This document shows positions 8,736 through 18,216 of a stretch of 64,000 nucleotides of DNA, piece after piece; position 1 is the first letter of the stretch; every line of letters starts with the position of its first letter. This stretch comes from Synechococcus sp. UW140. Lineage in GTDB: Bacteria; Cyanobacteriota; Cyanobacteriia; PCC-6307; Cyanobiaceae. The stretch spans positions 186,001 to 250,000 of the forward strand of contig NZ_UCOB01000014.1 in assembly GCF_900474295.1 (NCBI RefSeq). The letters are read 5' to 3'. The position numbers and the translations under genes are program-made. The notes beneath the pieces are model-generated. The model saw nothing but the letters and a program-made list of their open reading frames with translations, was not told the origin of the DNA and did not search any database.

Positions 8736-9896
8736 GTGAGCAGCTCTGACGTGGTGGTGATCGGTTCAGGAGCAGCAGGTGCTGCCGCTGCCTTTCACCT
8801 CAGCCAAGCAGGCCATCGCGTCACGGTGCTGGAAAAAGATGGCGGCAGCGAGGCGCCATTGCTCCAATCACACCACTCGCGCATCAAACCCTGTGGCGGT
8901 GGCATGGCAGCCTCAGTGCAGCAGTGGTTTCCCTTCCCTCTTGCGCCGGCAGTTGATGAAGTCATCGAGCGAGTGGAGTTCAGCTGGTGTCTGACCGATC
9001 CAGTCGTCGCCGAGCTACCAGGGTCGGCCCCGTTCTGGATCGTCCGCCGCGAACGGCTTGATTCGCTTCTGATCGAACGGGCTGTTGAACGGGGTGCTCA
9101 CTTGCACCAAGGCTTCGAAGTCACCGAGCTGAGCAGGCACGAGTCAGGCTGGCGAGTTCTCAGTGCTGATGGACGTGCGATCGAAGCGCGAGCAGTGGTG
9201 ATCGCGGATGGTTCTGCCTCGCCTTGGCCCGAACGCTTCGGCCTTGGACCTGGCAAACCACATTGCGCCAGCACCACTTCAGTACGGCTTGAGGGGCGGG
9301 GATCACTGCGGCCTGGCTCCGCCCGATTCGAATTTGGGCTTGTGCATCACGGCTTCGCTTGGGCTTTCCCGATGGGTGATGGAGTGAATGTGGGCGTCGG
9401 CACCTTCATCGGTCGCCATGCCGCCGACAGTGACGCGATCCTGTCCCAACTATTGCCAGACCTGGGGTTCTCCGCTGACGCAGGTCTGCGACAGCAAGCG
9501 CAGCTGCGGGTTTGGAACGGCCATCACCCCCTGCACGCCGATGGCATGGTTGCGGTGGGAGACGCGGCGTCGCTTTGCGATCCATTTCTGGCAGAAGGCC
9601 TGCGACCTGCCCTGATGAGTGGCTGTGAAGCCGCCTCCAGCCTGGACCTCTGGCTTCGGGGAGAGCAAAAGGATCTCTCGCTTTACTCGCAGCAGATGCG
9701 AGCACGATGGGGCGATTCGATGGCCTGGGGAAGGCGCATCGCCCAAGTGTTCTATCGCTTTCCGAAAGTGGGGTATCAACTCGGCATCAAGCGACCCACC
9801 GCCCCGCAGCGCATCGCCCAGATCCTCTCTGGAGACATGGGCTATGGCGACATCGCCCAACGCGTGATTAAACGGCTGCTGCTGAAACGGAGCTGA
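8736..9896 (+). CDS. Geranylgeranyl-reductase-family FAD oxidoreductase
   Basis: A 386-residue flavoprotein. The Rossmann motif VVVIGSGAAGAAAAFHL is at residues 6-22, followed by a Glu for the FAD ribose (VTVLEKD); the second FAD motif GDAASLCDPFLAEGL lies in the C-terminal half. The SRIKPCGGGM segment and the overall plan match the ChlP/geranylgeranyl reductase branch of the PHBH-fold family. ChlP itself reduces the chlorophyll phytyl tail; this shorter paralogue may act on another isoprenoid. It starts with GTG 14 bases after frr. Confidence 0.85.
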   Translation: MSSSDVVVIGSGAAGAAAAFHLSQAGHRVTVLEKDGGSEAPLLQSHHSRIKPCGGGMAASVQQWFPFPLAPAVDEVIERVEFSWCLTDPVVAELPGSAPFWIVRRERLDSLLIERAVERGAHLHQGFEVTELSRHESGWRVLSADGRAIEARAVVIADGSASPWPERFGLGPGKPHCASTTSVRLEGRGSLRPGSARFEFGLVHHGFAWAFPMGDGVNVGVGTFIGRHAADSDAILSQLLPDLGFSADAGLRQQAQLRVWNGHHPLHADGMVAVGDAASLCDPFLAEGLRPALMSGCEAASSLDLWLRGEQKDLSLYSQQMRARWGDSMAWGRRIAQVFYRFPKVGYQLGIKRPTAPQRIAQILSGDMGYGDIAQRVIKRLLLKRS

Positions 9897-9943
9897 AGAG
9901 ACTAACCAGCAGCCAGCTCAGACCCAGAGTTGACAGCGTTGGA

Positions 9944-10330
9944 TCAGGAGCGGTCGCTCAGTTTGAGATCACGCAAGCGCTCATCCACCGAGGCCAGCAA
10001 CTCAATTGCAAACATTGGAGACTCCTGCACAGCAAAGAGAAACTTCTCGCGGTTCATTTCGATCAAACGACAGGCTGTTTCAGCCATCGCCGTGCCAAGA
10101 CGACGATGATCCGGGGTCACCAGAGCACCCGAACCAAACACATTCCCTGCTGCGATCAATTCGTAGCCCTCGCTGCCATCCTCAGTTCTCCACCCCAATC
10201 GCACGGTCCCCTCAAGCAGACCAAACATCGAAGCACCGGATTCTCCAGCAGAGAAAATCACTTCTCCAGCCTGAGCAACTCTCACCTCACTGGTGGAAGC
10301 AAGAGCGCGCATGGTGTCAAGTGCGTTCAA
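9944..10330 (-). CDS. Stand-alone cyclic-nucleotide-binding-domain protein
   Basis: A 128-residue protein consisting only of a CRP/FNR-type effector domain: VAQAGEVIFSAGESGASMFGLLEGTVRLG matches the N-terminal jelly-roll, and a helix follows (SPMFAIELLASVDERLRDL). No helix-turn-helix is present and the gene ends right after the C-helix, so it cannot act as a classical CRP-like activator. It may be a cofactor or redox sensor subunit. Located between the ChlP-like gene (convergent) and tal. Confidence 0.75.
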   Translation of the reverse strand: MNALDTMRALASTSEVRVAQAGEVIFSAGESGASMFGLLEGTVRLGWRTEDGSEGYELIAAGNVFGSGALVTPDHRRLGTAMAETACRLIEMNREKFLFAVQESPMFAIELLASVDERLRDLKLSDRS

Positions 10331-10456
10331 TCTCCCAGCTCCAGAGCCATGTCTGATTCAAGCTCAAGAGGGCTTCCTGACGATGTCAAGAGCCCTACCG
10401 AAGAGCAATCAGGTGTTGCGAGACAACTGTTGAGCGAAACGGTGCGGAGTTTGCAC

Positions 10457-11629
10457 TCAGGCTGTCGTGAGTGAAAGAGCCGCGCCAAAACCAGAACGAA
10501 CCTCCTCCGGAGTCAGGCGTCCATCGTGATCCTGATCAAGGGCGTCGAAGACAGCGTCACTACCCAGCCATTCATCACGCGTGATCGAACCATCTCCGTT
10601 CATGTCGTTGAGCAAGAAAATCTCCTGAACGGCATGCCGAAAAGCGGCCCCTCCCTCGAGTTCAGCCAAGCGGTGAGCCAGCTGCGCCTCAAGGGTTTCA
10701 ATCGCCTTGCTGAAGCCCTTAATGCCCTCACTGAGCTTGTCGGTGGCCATGCGATCGTCGGCCATCATCGAATCGAAGCCCTGACGATCTAGATGGATTT
10801 GGGGCTCACCACCAGTGGGATTGCCTCCATCAAGCTTGCGCACGAGTGGAGCCTCCGTGCTGCGGAGTTGATCAAGCAGTTTCGGGGAAATGGTGAGAAG
10901 ATCACACCCCGCCAACTCAACAATCTCATCGGTGTTGCGGAAACTCGCTCCCATCACCTCTGTGTTGTAGCCGTAGGTCTTGAAGTAGTTGAAGATGCGG
11001 GTTACGGACAGCACGCCGGGATCCTCTGGACCGGGATAGGCATCCCGCCCTGTCTCGGCCTTGTACCAGTCAAGAATGCGACCAACAAAGGGAGAAATCA
11101 GGGTGACGCCGGCCTCCGCACAAGCGACGGCCTGGCCAAAACCAAACAGAAGCGTGAGGTTGCAGTGAATTCCCTCCTTCTCCAGCACCTCCGCCGCTTT
11201 GATGCCCTGCCAGGTGGAAGCAATCTTGATCAGCACATGGTCATTGCTGATTCCTGCATCGTTATAAAGACGGATCAGCTTGCGACCCTTCTCAATCGTG
11301 GCCTCAGTATCGAAGCTCAAACGGGCATCGACCTCGGTGGACACACGGCCTGGAACGATTTTGAGAATCTCCTTACCGAAGATCACACAGATCTCATCAA
11401 GGGCCTCATGCACAACGTCCTCGACCGGCGCATTACTGCCAAGCAGTCGGCGTGAGGAATTCAAAGCCTCATCGATCAAGCTCTGGTAAGCGGGGATCTG
11501 AGCGGCAGCCAGGATGAGGGAAGGGTTGGTGGTGGCGTCCCGCGGTGTGAAACGACGGATCGCCTCCAGGTCGCCGGTGTCGGCCACGACAACGGTCATG
11601 GCGGACAGCTGTTCGAGAAGAGAGGCCAT
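10457..11629 (-). CDS. tal: Transaldolase with C-terminal EF-hand pair
   Basis: Pentose-phosphate/Calvin-cycle-linked enzyme moving a dihydroxyacetone unit between sugar phosphates. The Schiff-base Lys is in [11 protein letters not shown], preceded by TTNPSLI near the N-terminus, which is typical of TalB-type transaldolases. After the barrel (about 330 residues) come two canonical EF-hand loops at residues 342-353 ([12 protein letters not shown]) and 365-376 ([12 protein letters not shown]), with acidic ligands at positions 1, 3, 5 and 12. The extension suggests calcium binding or regulation. Confidence 0.95.
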   Translation of the reverse strand: MASLLEQLSAMTVVVADTGDLEAIRRFTPRDATTNPSLILAAAQIPAYQSLIDEALNSSRRLLGSNAPVEDVVHEALDEICVIFGKEILKIVPGRVSTEVDARLSFDTEATIEKGRKLIRLYNDAGISNDHVLIKIASTWQGIKAAEVLEKEGIHCNLTLLFGFGQAVACAEAGVTLISPFVGRILDWYKAETGRDAYPGPEDPGVLSVTRIFNYFKTYGYNTEVMGASFRNTDEIVELAGCDLLTISPKLLDQLRSTEAPLVRKLDGGNPTGGEPQIHLDRQGFDSMMADDRMATDKLSEGIKGFSKAIETLEAQLAHRLAELEGGAAFRHAVQEIFLLNDMNGDGSITRDEWLGSDAVFDALDQDHDGRLTPEEVRSGFGAALSLTTA

Positions 11630-11695
11630 GGAAGCGAAGTACGGCTCTAGGTCCGTAACGTAGCCAGCCCAGCGGAACTGGCACCCCCCTGTTTG

Positions 11696-13537
11696 TTAAC
11701 CCGCAGAAGCTGGTGCCCCATCAAGAGCAACAGCAGGACGACGCGCGGGCTGATGGGCAGTGCGGCCTCCGCTGGGCGGAATTTTCTCGATTACAAGCAG
11801 ACCATCGATGATCTGTTTGGCCACCGGCACCGCAACGGTAGAACCGTAAGCATTCCCACCCTGGGGTTCATCCACCACGACCAACACCACGTAACGAGGG
11901 TCCTCGATCGGAAGGGTGGCCACAAAGCTGCAGATCTTGGCGCCTGGCACATAAACACCGTTGAGAGCTTTCTGGGCCGTGCCTGTTTTACCCCCAATGC
12001 GGTACCCCGCAGTTCTGGCACCCTTGCCGCTGCCTTTCTCCACCACCGATTCCATCCAAGCCAGCACGGTGCGCGTCACCTCAGGACGGATCAACGGTTG
12101 TCCCAGGGTGCGATTGCGTCTGGCCAGACCATCGCCGGAACGCAACCCACGGGTGATATGGGGACTCACCATGCGTCCACCATTGGCCAGCAGTGCATGC
12201 AGCTGCACCAGCTTCAACGGGGTGAGTGAAAAGCCCTGACCGAAGGCCGCAGTGGCGGGCTCGATTGGCTGAGTGGTGAATTGCTGACTGGTCTTGAGTT
12301 GCCCGGCAACAGCCCCGGGGAGATCGGTGTCGGGCTTGGACTCCAGACCAAGCTTCGACAACCACTGCCAATAGCGCAGTGGTTCCAGGTTGCGCATCGC
12401 CTGCACCATGCCCACGTTGCTCGACACCTGCAGCACAGTGGCGAAATCGATTACACCGTTGGCACCCTTGTCATGGTTGAAGATCGGCCATCCTCCGATC
12501 TGAAGCTGACCGATGTCATTCACCGTGTCATTAGGCCCGATCACCTTTTCCTGGAGCGCGATCGCCAGGTTGATCGGCTTAAAGGTCGAGCCGGGTTCGT
12601 AGAGATCCTGCACCGACCACTCACGAAACAGAGCTGGCGGGAAATCCCAGTAGCGGTTGGGGTCATAGGTGGGTGTCGATGCCAGTGCCAGGAGTTCCCC
12701 ATTGCGCACATCCATCACAATCGCCACACCCTTCTTCGCGCTCCACTCCTTAACCTGCGCCGCGAGGGCCTTCGCGGCTAGCTCCTGAAGACGGGCATCA
12801 AGAGTGAGCTGAAGCCGAAGGTCATCACCAAAGAAAATCCCTGGGCTGAGGTTGTCCGGTAGGGGGGTGCCATCCGCTCCTCTGCGCAGACTGCGGGATT
12901 GCTCATGGCGTTGCAGATCGCGATCTCGGCTCTGCTCCAAACCCGCCTGTGGCTCACGCTCCAGGTTCAGGAAACCCACCACATTGGCGAACAGATTGCC
13001 CTGGGGATAGACCCGATGGGAGTAGGCCTCGAGATCAAGACCACTGATACCGAGACGTCTTACCTCTGAGGCGGTTTCCGGATCCAAGCCTTCCGCCAAA
13101 CGAATCCCTGAGGGTCGATCGCCCATGCGCTGAACCAGATCGGCCATGGGCAGAGCCAACAAACCCGAGAGGCGACGTGCAAGATCAAGAGGCTGACGGA
13201 CGACAGACGGGTCATCCCCTGGAAAGCGAAAGTTGTTGGGATGGGCCCAAAGACGAAAGCGTTCCTCATCCAGGGCCACAAGACGTCCTGCACGGTCGAC
13301 GATCGGACGGCGGGTCCCAAGCGGATCGGTTCGCTGGGTCTGAACACTGCGGGCCCGGGCTTCAAGAGCGGAAGACTGCATCACTTGCAGCCAGGCCATA
13401 CGACCCATCAGGCCGATTAGGCCCAGACAGAGCAACGTGAACACCCAACGCATGCGTGCTGCCGGGACAGGTTCAAGAGGAATCACCCGCTGGCGTGGGC
13501 GGCGACGGCTTCGACGACCGGCTTCCGGGTCGGTCAT
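11696..13537 (-). CDS. ftsI: Division-specific peptidoglycan transpeptidase (PBP3/FtsI)
   Basis: Septal cell-wall transpeptidase. Residues 29-50 form a single membrane anchor; a PBP dimerisation domain follows (TRRPIVDRAGR near 75-85). The active-site boxes are S317-T-F-K320, S372-S-N374 and K517-T-G519, in the correct order and spacing. At 613 residues it is a normal class B PBP. The gene directly upstream encodes a bitopic FtsL-like protein with a 4-base gap, supporting a division role. Confidence 0.94.
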   Translation of the reverse strand: MTDPEAGRRSRRRPRQRVIPLEPVPAARMRWVFTLLCLGLIGLMGRMAWLQVMQSSALEARARSVQTQRTDPLGTRRPIVDRAGRLVALDEERFRLWAHPNNFRFPGDDPSVVRQPLDLARRLSGLLALPMADLVQRMGDRPSGIRLAEGLDPETASEVRRLGISGLDLEAYSHRVYPQGNLFANVVGFLNLEREPQAGLEQSRDRDLQRHEQSRSLRRGADGTPLPDNLSPGIFFGDDLRLQLTLDARLQELAAKALAAQVKEWSAKKGVAIVMDVRNGELLALASTPTYDPNRYWDFPPALFREWSVQDLYEPGSTFKPINLAIALQEKVIGPNDTVNDIGQLQIGGWPIFNHDKGANGVIDFATVLQVSSNVGMVQAMRNLEPLRYWQWLSKLGLESKPDTDLPGAVAGQLKTSQQFTTQPIEPATAAFGQGFSLTPLKLVQLHALLANGGRMVSPHITRGLRSGDGLARRNRTLGQPLIRPEVTRTVLAWMESVVEKGSGKGARTAGYRIGGKTGTAQKALNGVYVPGAKICSFVATLPIEDPRYVVLVVVDEPQGGNAYGSTVAVPVAKQIIDGLLVIEKIPPSGGRTAHQPARRPAVALDGAPASAG

Positions 13538-13541
13538 GGTG

Positions 13542-13997
13542 TCAATACCCCTGCTGGATCGGCTGATCCATCCAGGTCTGGATCATGGCCAGCTGGTCGA
13601 CATCCTGAGCAGGCGCACTGGCCTGTGGGCGATCGAGATAAACGAGATTGGCCGCTTGAGTGGGCACCATCGTGGCCGGAAGACTGGCCTGCTGAAGCAG
13701 ATGACGTTCAAGCGTCGCCGTTGACTCGGTCAGACGATGGGAGAGGCTGCGAGTTTCCTCCAATTGGCGGAACGCCACCGTCCAACGGTGCTGCCAGTGA
13801 AGCGTCAGACCCGACAGAGCTACGACAGCCAAAACGACACCACAAAGGGATCCATCTGCAACACGATGCAGACCAGCCAACAAAGGCGATCGACGCGCCA
13901 TCCGCTGCGCCGACATCGATCCCTGGATCAGCTCGAATGCCCCTGACGCTGCAGAGCGCTCTGCAGGGACAATCCGTGACTGGGGAACGGCGCTCAC
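13542..13997 (-). CDS. Bitopic coiled-coil protein, FtsL-like candidate
   Basis: A 151-residue protein with a short cytoplasmic tail, one transmembrane helix (about 51-68) and a predicted periplasmic coiled coil (about 72-105, heptad-like FRQLEETRSLSHRLTESTATLERHL). This topology, the size and the position immediately before ftsI match FtsL, which is poorly conserved in sequence. Assignment rests on architecture and synteny, not on sequence similarity. Confidence 0.7.
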   Translation of the reverse strand: MSAVPQSRIVPAERSAASGAFELIQGSMSAQRMARRSPLLAGLHRVADGSLCGVVLAVVALSGLTLHWQHRWTVAFRQLEETRSLSHRLTESTATLERHLLQQASLPATMVPTQAANLVYLDRPQASAPAQDVDQLAMIQTWMDQPIQQGY

Positions 13998-14083
13998 GTC
14001 ATCGACGCGTCAATGTGTCAGTGAACCATTCGCAAGGGCGTCCCGCAAGCCCGAAAACACCAATGAGAGCAGGGATCTGCTGA

Positions 14084-15481
14084 TTAAGAGCCCAGAAGGA
14101 TCAGATTGAGGAAGGTGGCCGCATTCCAGCAGGCGTGCATCACCACACAGGGCAGCAGACGACCACTACTCAGACGCAGCAGGGCGAGGCCGATGCCGAG
14201 CACCAGCAGGGGCGGCAGCTCACCAATGCTGAGGTGGGCCACGGCAAACACCAGGCCGCTGATGACCACGCCCCAGCCTCGACCAAGCACCCGAGCGAGA
14301 ACGGGCAGAAGCACACCCCGAAACACCAGTTCTTCAAAGAGAGGTGCAAGCACAACAGCAGTGAGAGCCAGCAGGACAAGAGCCCAGGGATTGTCATTAC
14401 GCAGCACCATCTCCAGCAGGGGGTTACTGCCGCCTTGATCACCAACCAGCTTCCCCGTCAGCCAACCTGTCAGCACCACGGGGGGCATCACCATCAACCA
14501 GCCGCGCACGCCCTGCAGCAGGCCCGTGAGCCAAGGAGAAGGGCGCCACTGGAGCCATCCCCCAACCGGCATCTCCACTCTCTCAAGGCCACCGAGTTGA
14601 AGGCGAAGGATTCCCAAGGGAGGAATTGCAAGGGCGATGTAACCGATCAGCACCGCAATCGCCTGACCGAGAGCCCCGGTCTGCCCCTGTGAGATCAGCG
14701 CGATCAGGGGACTGACCAGCACGGGCAGCAACACCTCCCCAAGCAAGACGAATCCTCCGGCCACGAGGATCGCCATGTCCGCCGGTGTGAGCAACGGACC
14801 AACCAGAGGGGGCCAAGCGGGCAGCTTTCCGCGAAAGCGCGACCAGAGATGGCGGATCAGCAGCCCCACTCCAGTCAGCAGCGCTGCGATTGGCAACAAT
14901 TCGGCCAGCAACAGTCGCTGGGTGGCCTGCGCAGCAGCGTTCGCATCGCTGGGATCCGTGCACCAGACCTTGCTGCCACCTAAGGCCTCACAGCTGAGCT
15001 GTCGCAGCAGCGGATCCATCGCCGGATCGGAAAGCAGCGCCTCGTTGGCTTCTGTGAGCCTCCCACCTTGCTCATAAGTAGAAAGAGCTTGTTGCATTGC
15101 GCTCAATTCAGGCCTCTGCATCGGCAAGGCGAGGGCTGCACTGCGCTGAGCCTCATCCCTAGTCAGTGCCGCCAACAGAAGCCGCTGGCGATCATCGAGC
15201 CGATCGAGCGGCACCTCCTCTAGGGCTTCAAGCATCTGAGCAGAAGGATCCCCTCCCACCAGCAGGGGCCTCAACTGCGGTGGCAGGGACGGTTCTGCCA
15301 ACAGGGCCTTCTCCTGCTGCTGCAGAGAGAGAGCCGGCGTGACGGAGTCGCGGCTGAGGCTACTGATCAACCCCATCACCCAGACGAGCATCGCCAGCAC
15401 AAGGGAGATCAGAGCCAGCAATGATTTGGACAGCCGGCGATCGGTCGGCGAAGACGTCAACGGATGCGGAGCAACAGACAC
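14084..15481 (-). CDS. CPBP-family intramembrane metalloprotease
   Basis: A 465-residue polytopic membrane protein with the CPBP/Rce1 signature in its C-terminal third: LFEELVFRGVLLPVL (EExxxR), then FAVAHL (FxxxH) and VVMHACWNAATF (HxxxN). The N-terminal part has one membrane segment followed by a soluble, Leu/Glu-rich stretch before the C-terminal membrane bundle. I prefer the GTG at 15481; starts further upstream would run into the divergent phosphatase gene. Substrate unknown; such proteins process prenylated or bacteriocin-type substrates, or act as scaffolds. Confidence 0.8.
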   Translation of the reverse strand: MSVAPHPLTSSPTDRRLSKSLLALISLVLAMLVWVMGLISSLSRDSVTPALSLQQQEKALLAEPSLPPQLRPLLVGGDPSAQMLEALEEVPLDRLDDRQRLLLAALTRDEAQRSAALALPMQRPELSAMQQALSTYEQGGRLTEANEALLSDPAMDPLLRQLSCEALGGSKVWCTDPSDANAAAQATQRLLLAELLPIAALLTGVGLLIRHLWSRFRGKLPAWPPLVGPLLTPADMAILVAGGFVLLGEVLLPVLVSPLIALISQGQTGALGQAIAVLIGYIALAIPPLGILRLQLGGLERVEMPVGGWLQWRPSPWLTGLLQGVRGWLMVMPPVVLTGWLTGKLVGDQGGSNPLLEMVLRNDNPWALVLLALTAVVLAPLFEELVFRGVLLPVLARVLGRGWGVVISGLVFAVAHLSIGELPPLLVLGIGLALLRLSSGRLLPCVVMHACWNAATFLNLILLGS

Positions 15482-15566
15482 CGATTCTCTCCGCTGGCGA
15501 CAGAAGCGGACGACAGAAAGGGGACCTGGCCCCCAATACGATGGCCGCGCCCCTCCCCACAAACCG

Positions 15567-16901
15567 TTGTCTCTCCGTCTTCTTCTGGTGCGCCACGGCC
15601 TGAGCAGCTTCAATGTGGAGCGCCGGATTCAAGGAAGGGATGACCTTTCCGTTCTGACAGCGGCAGGTGAGGAACAGGCGAGCCGAACGGGTCGAGCCCT
15701 GACTGACGTACCGATCAGTGCGGTGTACAGCTCTCCGCTGAAGCGGGCCAGCGCGACCTGTGAAGGCTTACTCAAGGCCAGGGGCGGCGACTCCCTCACT
15801 CCAGTCATGGATGACGGACTTCTGGAAGTGGATCTCGAACCTTGGAGTGGAATGAGCGCCGACGAGCGAGCCGCCCGCTACCCGGAGGCCTACCAGGCCT
15901 GGCGTCTTCATCCCGAAGAGCTGGAACTGACCCGGAAGGATGGCCGTGCCTACCGTCCTGTGCAGGAGCTGATGGCGCAGGCAAGGCATTTCCTCGATCG
16001 CCTCCTGGAGCAACATCCCACTGACGGCAACGACACAGTGCTGGTGGTGGGCCACAACGCCATTCTCCGTTGCTTGATCCTGGTGCTTCTTGGCGAACCC
16101 TCCCAGGGCTTCCGTCGTCTCCAAATCGACAACGCCTCGCTCTCGGTGTTCAACCTCAATCCGAAGGCCAGCGGCGGCCACCAAGTGCAGATCGAATGCC
16201 TGAACAACACAGCGCACCTTGGCCAGGGACTGCCGAAAAAAGGGGACGGAGCTCGACTGGTGCTGGTGCGCCACGGTGAGACCAACTGGAATCGTCAGGG
16301 CCGTTTCCAGGGACAGATTGACATCCCCCTCAACGACAACGGCCATGCCCAGGCTGAAGCGGCTCGAGGATTCCTCGAATCGGTATCGCTGCAAAGGGCT
16401 TACAGCAGCTCAATGACTCGGCCACGTCAGACCGCTGAAGGCATCCTTCGCTCCCATCCAGGGGTGCCCCTGACGGAGACTCGTGGCCTCGTGGAGATTG
16501 GCCACGGCCTCTGGGAAGGCAAGCTCGAAGACGAGATCAAAGCGGAGTGGGCAGATCTTCTCGAGGAATGGAAACGCACGCCTGAAACGGTGCAGATGCC
16601 AGAGGGAGAAACCATCCAAGACGTTTGGGAACGCTCTGTGAACACCTGGGACACGATCGCGGCAAGCCTTGAGCCTGAAGAAACTGCTCTGGTGGTCGCC
16701 CATGACGCGGTGAACAAAACCATTCTCTGCAAGCTGTTGGGCCTCACTCCAGGCGACATTTGGTCCGTGAAGCAAGGCAACGGTGGGGTGACGGTGGTCG
16801 ACATGCCGACGGATCCGGGCCAGCCTTCGGTTGTGACCTGTCTCAACCTCACATCCCACCTCGGAGGGGTTCTCGATCGCACCGCTGCAGGAGCCCTCTG
16901 A
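15567..16901 (+). CDS. gpmB: Tandem-domain histidine phosphatase / phosphoglycerate mutase family
   Basis: Two complete histidine-phosphatase domains in one chain: RHG at residues 9-11 (LLLVRHGLSSFN) and again at 235-237 (LVLVRHGETNWN). Each has its second-half catalytic motif, VVGHNAIL and VVAHDAVN. The family includes cofactor-dependent phosphoglycerate mutases and broad phosphatases. No ATG gives a sensible start; TTG at 15567 puts the first strand at the N-terminus and yields 444 residues. Divergent from the CPBP gene. Confidence 0.85.
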   Translation: MSLRLLLVRHGLSSFNVERRIQGRDDLSVLTAAGEEQASRTGRALTDVPISAVYSSPLKRASATCEGLLKARGGDSLTPVMDDGLLEVDLEPWSGMSADERAARYPEAYQAWRLHPEELELTRKDGRAYRPVQELMAQARHFLDRLLEQHPTDGNDTVLVVGHNAILRCLILVLLGEPSQGFRRLQIDNASLSVFNLNPKASGGHQVQIECLNNTAHLGQGLPKKGDGARLVLVRHGETNWNRQGRFQGQIDIPLNDNGHAQAEAARGFLESVSLQRAYSSSMTRPRQTAEGILRSHPGVPLTETRGLVEIGHGLWEGKLEDEIKAEWADLLEEWKRTPETVQMPEGETIQDVWERSVNTWDTIAASLEPEETALVVAHDAVNKTILCKLLGLTPGDIWSVKQGNGGVTVVDMPTDPGQPSVVTCLNLTSHLGGVLDRTAAGAL

Positions 16902-16905
16902 GCTC

Positions 16906-18216
16906 ATGCATCAGACCGTGCTTCTCGATCCCGTTCGGATCCTGGTTGGGTGTGGGCAGGATCCGATTGAGAAGGGTGCCGCCCTCATCCGGAACCATGA
17001 GCTGGTGGCCTTCGGAGAGGAGGCACGCCAGCAGGCAGCCAGCGAAGCGGTGCCGGTTCAGCCAGCACCCAACCAGCTGCTTGCCCCTTGCCTTGTGGAT
17101 CCTCATTCCGTTCTGGAAAAGCCTTTCGGTGAGCAAGCCGAGAACCTCAACAGCCTGCGCCATGTCGCGGCCAGATCCGGGTATGGACAAGTGGCGCTAT
17201 TGCCCCAAGCGAACGCCTGGAGGGATCGTGTCGAACGCCTCCAGGGATGGGGCAGCGATTGCAGTGATGTGCGCATCCACCTTTGGGGTGCGCTGAGCCT
17301 GGATGGTGCAGGCCAGCAGCTCAGCTGCCATGGCGATCTGCTCGACCAGGGAGCCATCGGTCTGTGTGACGGCGAGGCCATGCCCGCCACAGGGTTGCTG
17401 CAGCGCAGTCTGGTGCTGGCGGAGGGAGCGCATGCACCGATCCTGGTCGCGCCGCGGGATCCCAGCCTGCAGGGCGATGGCATGGTTCGCGAGGGCGTGG
17501 AAACGCTGAGGGCCGGATGGCCGATCGATCCGGTCGCCAGCGAGACCATCCCCATGGGGCAGTTGCTGGAACTGCAACGGCTCTATCCGGACCAACCCCT
17601 ATGGGCGATGAACCTTGCCACAGCAGACGGTGTCAACCTGCTGGAGCAAGCGACTGTTCGACCCACGGCCAGCGTGCATTGGTGGCATCTCGTCACGGAT
17701 CGGAGCAGGCTCCCATCAACGGCCCCGGGATGGTGCGTCACCCCTTCCCTCGGGGGGATCGATGATCAAAAAGCCTTGACCAGAGCCCTCAAGCACGGAT
17801 TGATTGGCGCAGTCGCTGTTCATGCCGTTCCCCTCGACCCAGAGGATTGCCTGTTACCTCCCGGACAACGTCGACCTGGCCTGATCGGTCATCAGCTGGT
17901 GTTACCACTGCTCTGGCAAACGCTTGTGCGCGAACAAGGGTGGACGATTCCTCAGCTCTGGGGTGCCCTCAGTTTCGGCCCCTCACGCTTGCTGAATCAA
18001 CCCAGTGAGGAGTTGGCAATCGGTAGCAATCGTTGGCTCCTATTCGATCCCGAGGCACTCTGGCGGCCAAGCCCCGACCATCCCGATGCTTCGAGGGGGG
18101 GCAATCAACCGATGCTCAATCTCGAGATCAAGGGGGCCGTGGTGGCCTGTGGACTCAGGAGTCCAGAGCGCCGGCCCGATCCCAAGGAAGAAAGCGCCAG
18201 ATCGCTCGGCCGATGA
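16906..18216 (+). CDS. Dihydroorotase-like protein, probably without metal site
   Basis: A 436-residue amidohydrolase-fold protein resembling PyrC. At the place of the DxHxHxRxPG metal/substrate motif it has D65-P-H67-S-V69-L-E71-K-P: the second His and the substrate-binding Arg are replaced. Such pseudo-dihydroorotases are known as non-catalytic partners of aspartate transcarbamoylase. It starts 4 bases after gpmB and its last 62 bases overlap the 3' end of lepB on the other strand. Confidence 0.75.
   Translation: MHQTVLLDPVRILVGCGQDPIEKGAALIRNHELVAFGEEARQQAASEAVPVQPAPNQLLAPCLVDPHSVLEKPFGEQAENLNSLRHVAARSGYGQVALLPQANAWRDRVERLQGWGSDCSDVRIHLWGALSLDGAGQQLSCHGDLLDQGAIGLCDGEAMPATGLLQRSLVLAEGAHAPILVAPRDPSLQGDGMVREGVETLRAGWPIDPVASETIPMGQLLELQRLYPDQPLWAMNLATADGVNLLEQATVRPTASVHWWHLVTDRSRLPSTAPGWCVTPSLGGIDDQKALTRALKHGLIGAVAVHAVPLDPEDCLLPPGQRRPGLIGHQLVLPLLWQTLVREQGWTIPQLWGALSFGPSRLLNQPSEELAIGSNRWLLFDPEALWRPSPDHPDASRGGNQPMLNLEIKGAVVACGLRSPERRPDPKEESARSLGR

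Noticed and set aside
11693-12229. 178-codon plus-strand frame
   Set aside because: Lies antisense to ftsI with its SxxK, SxN and KTG boxes.
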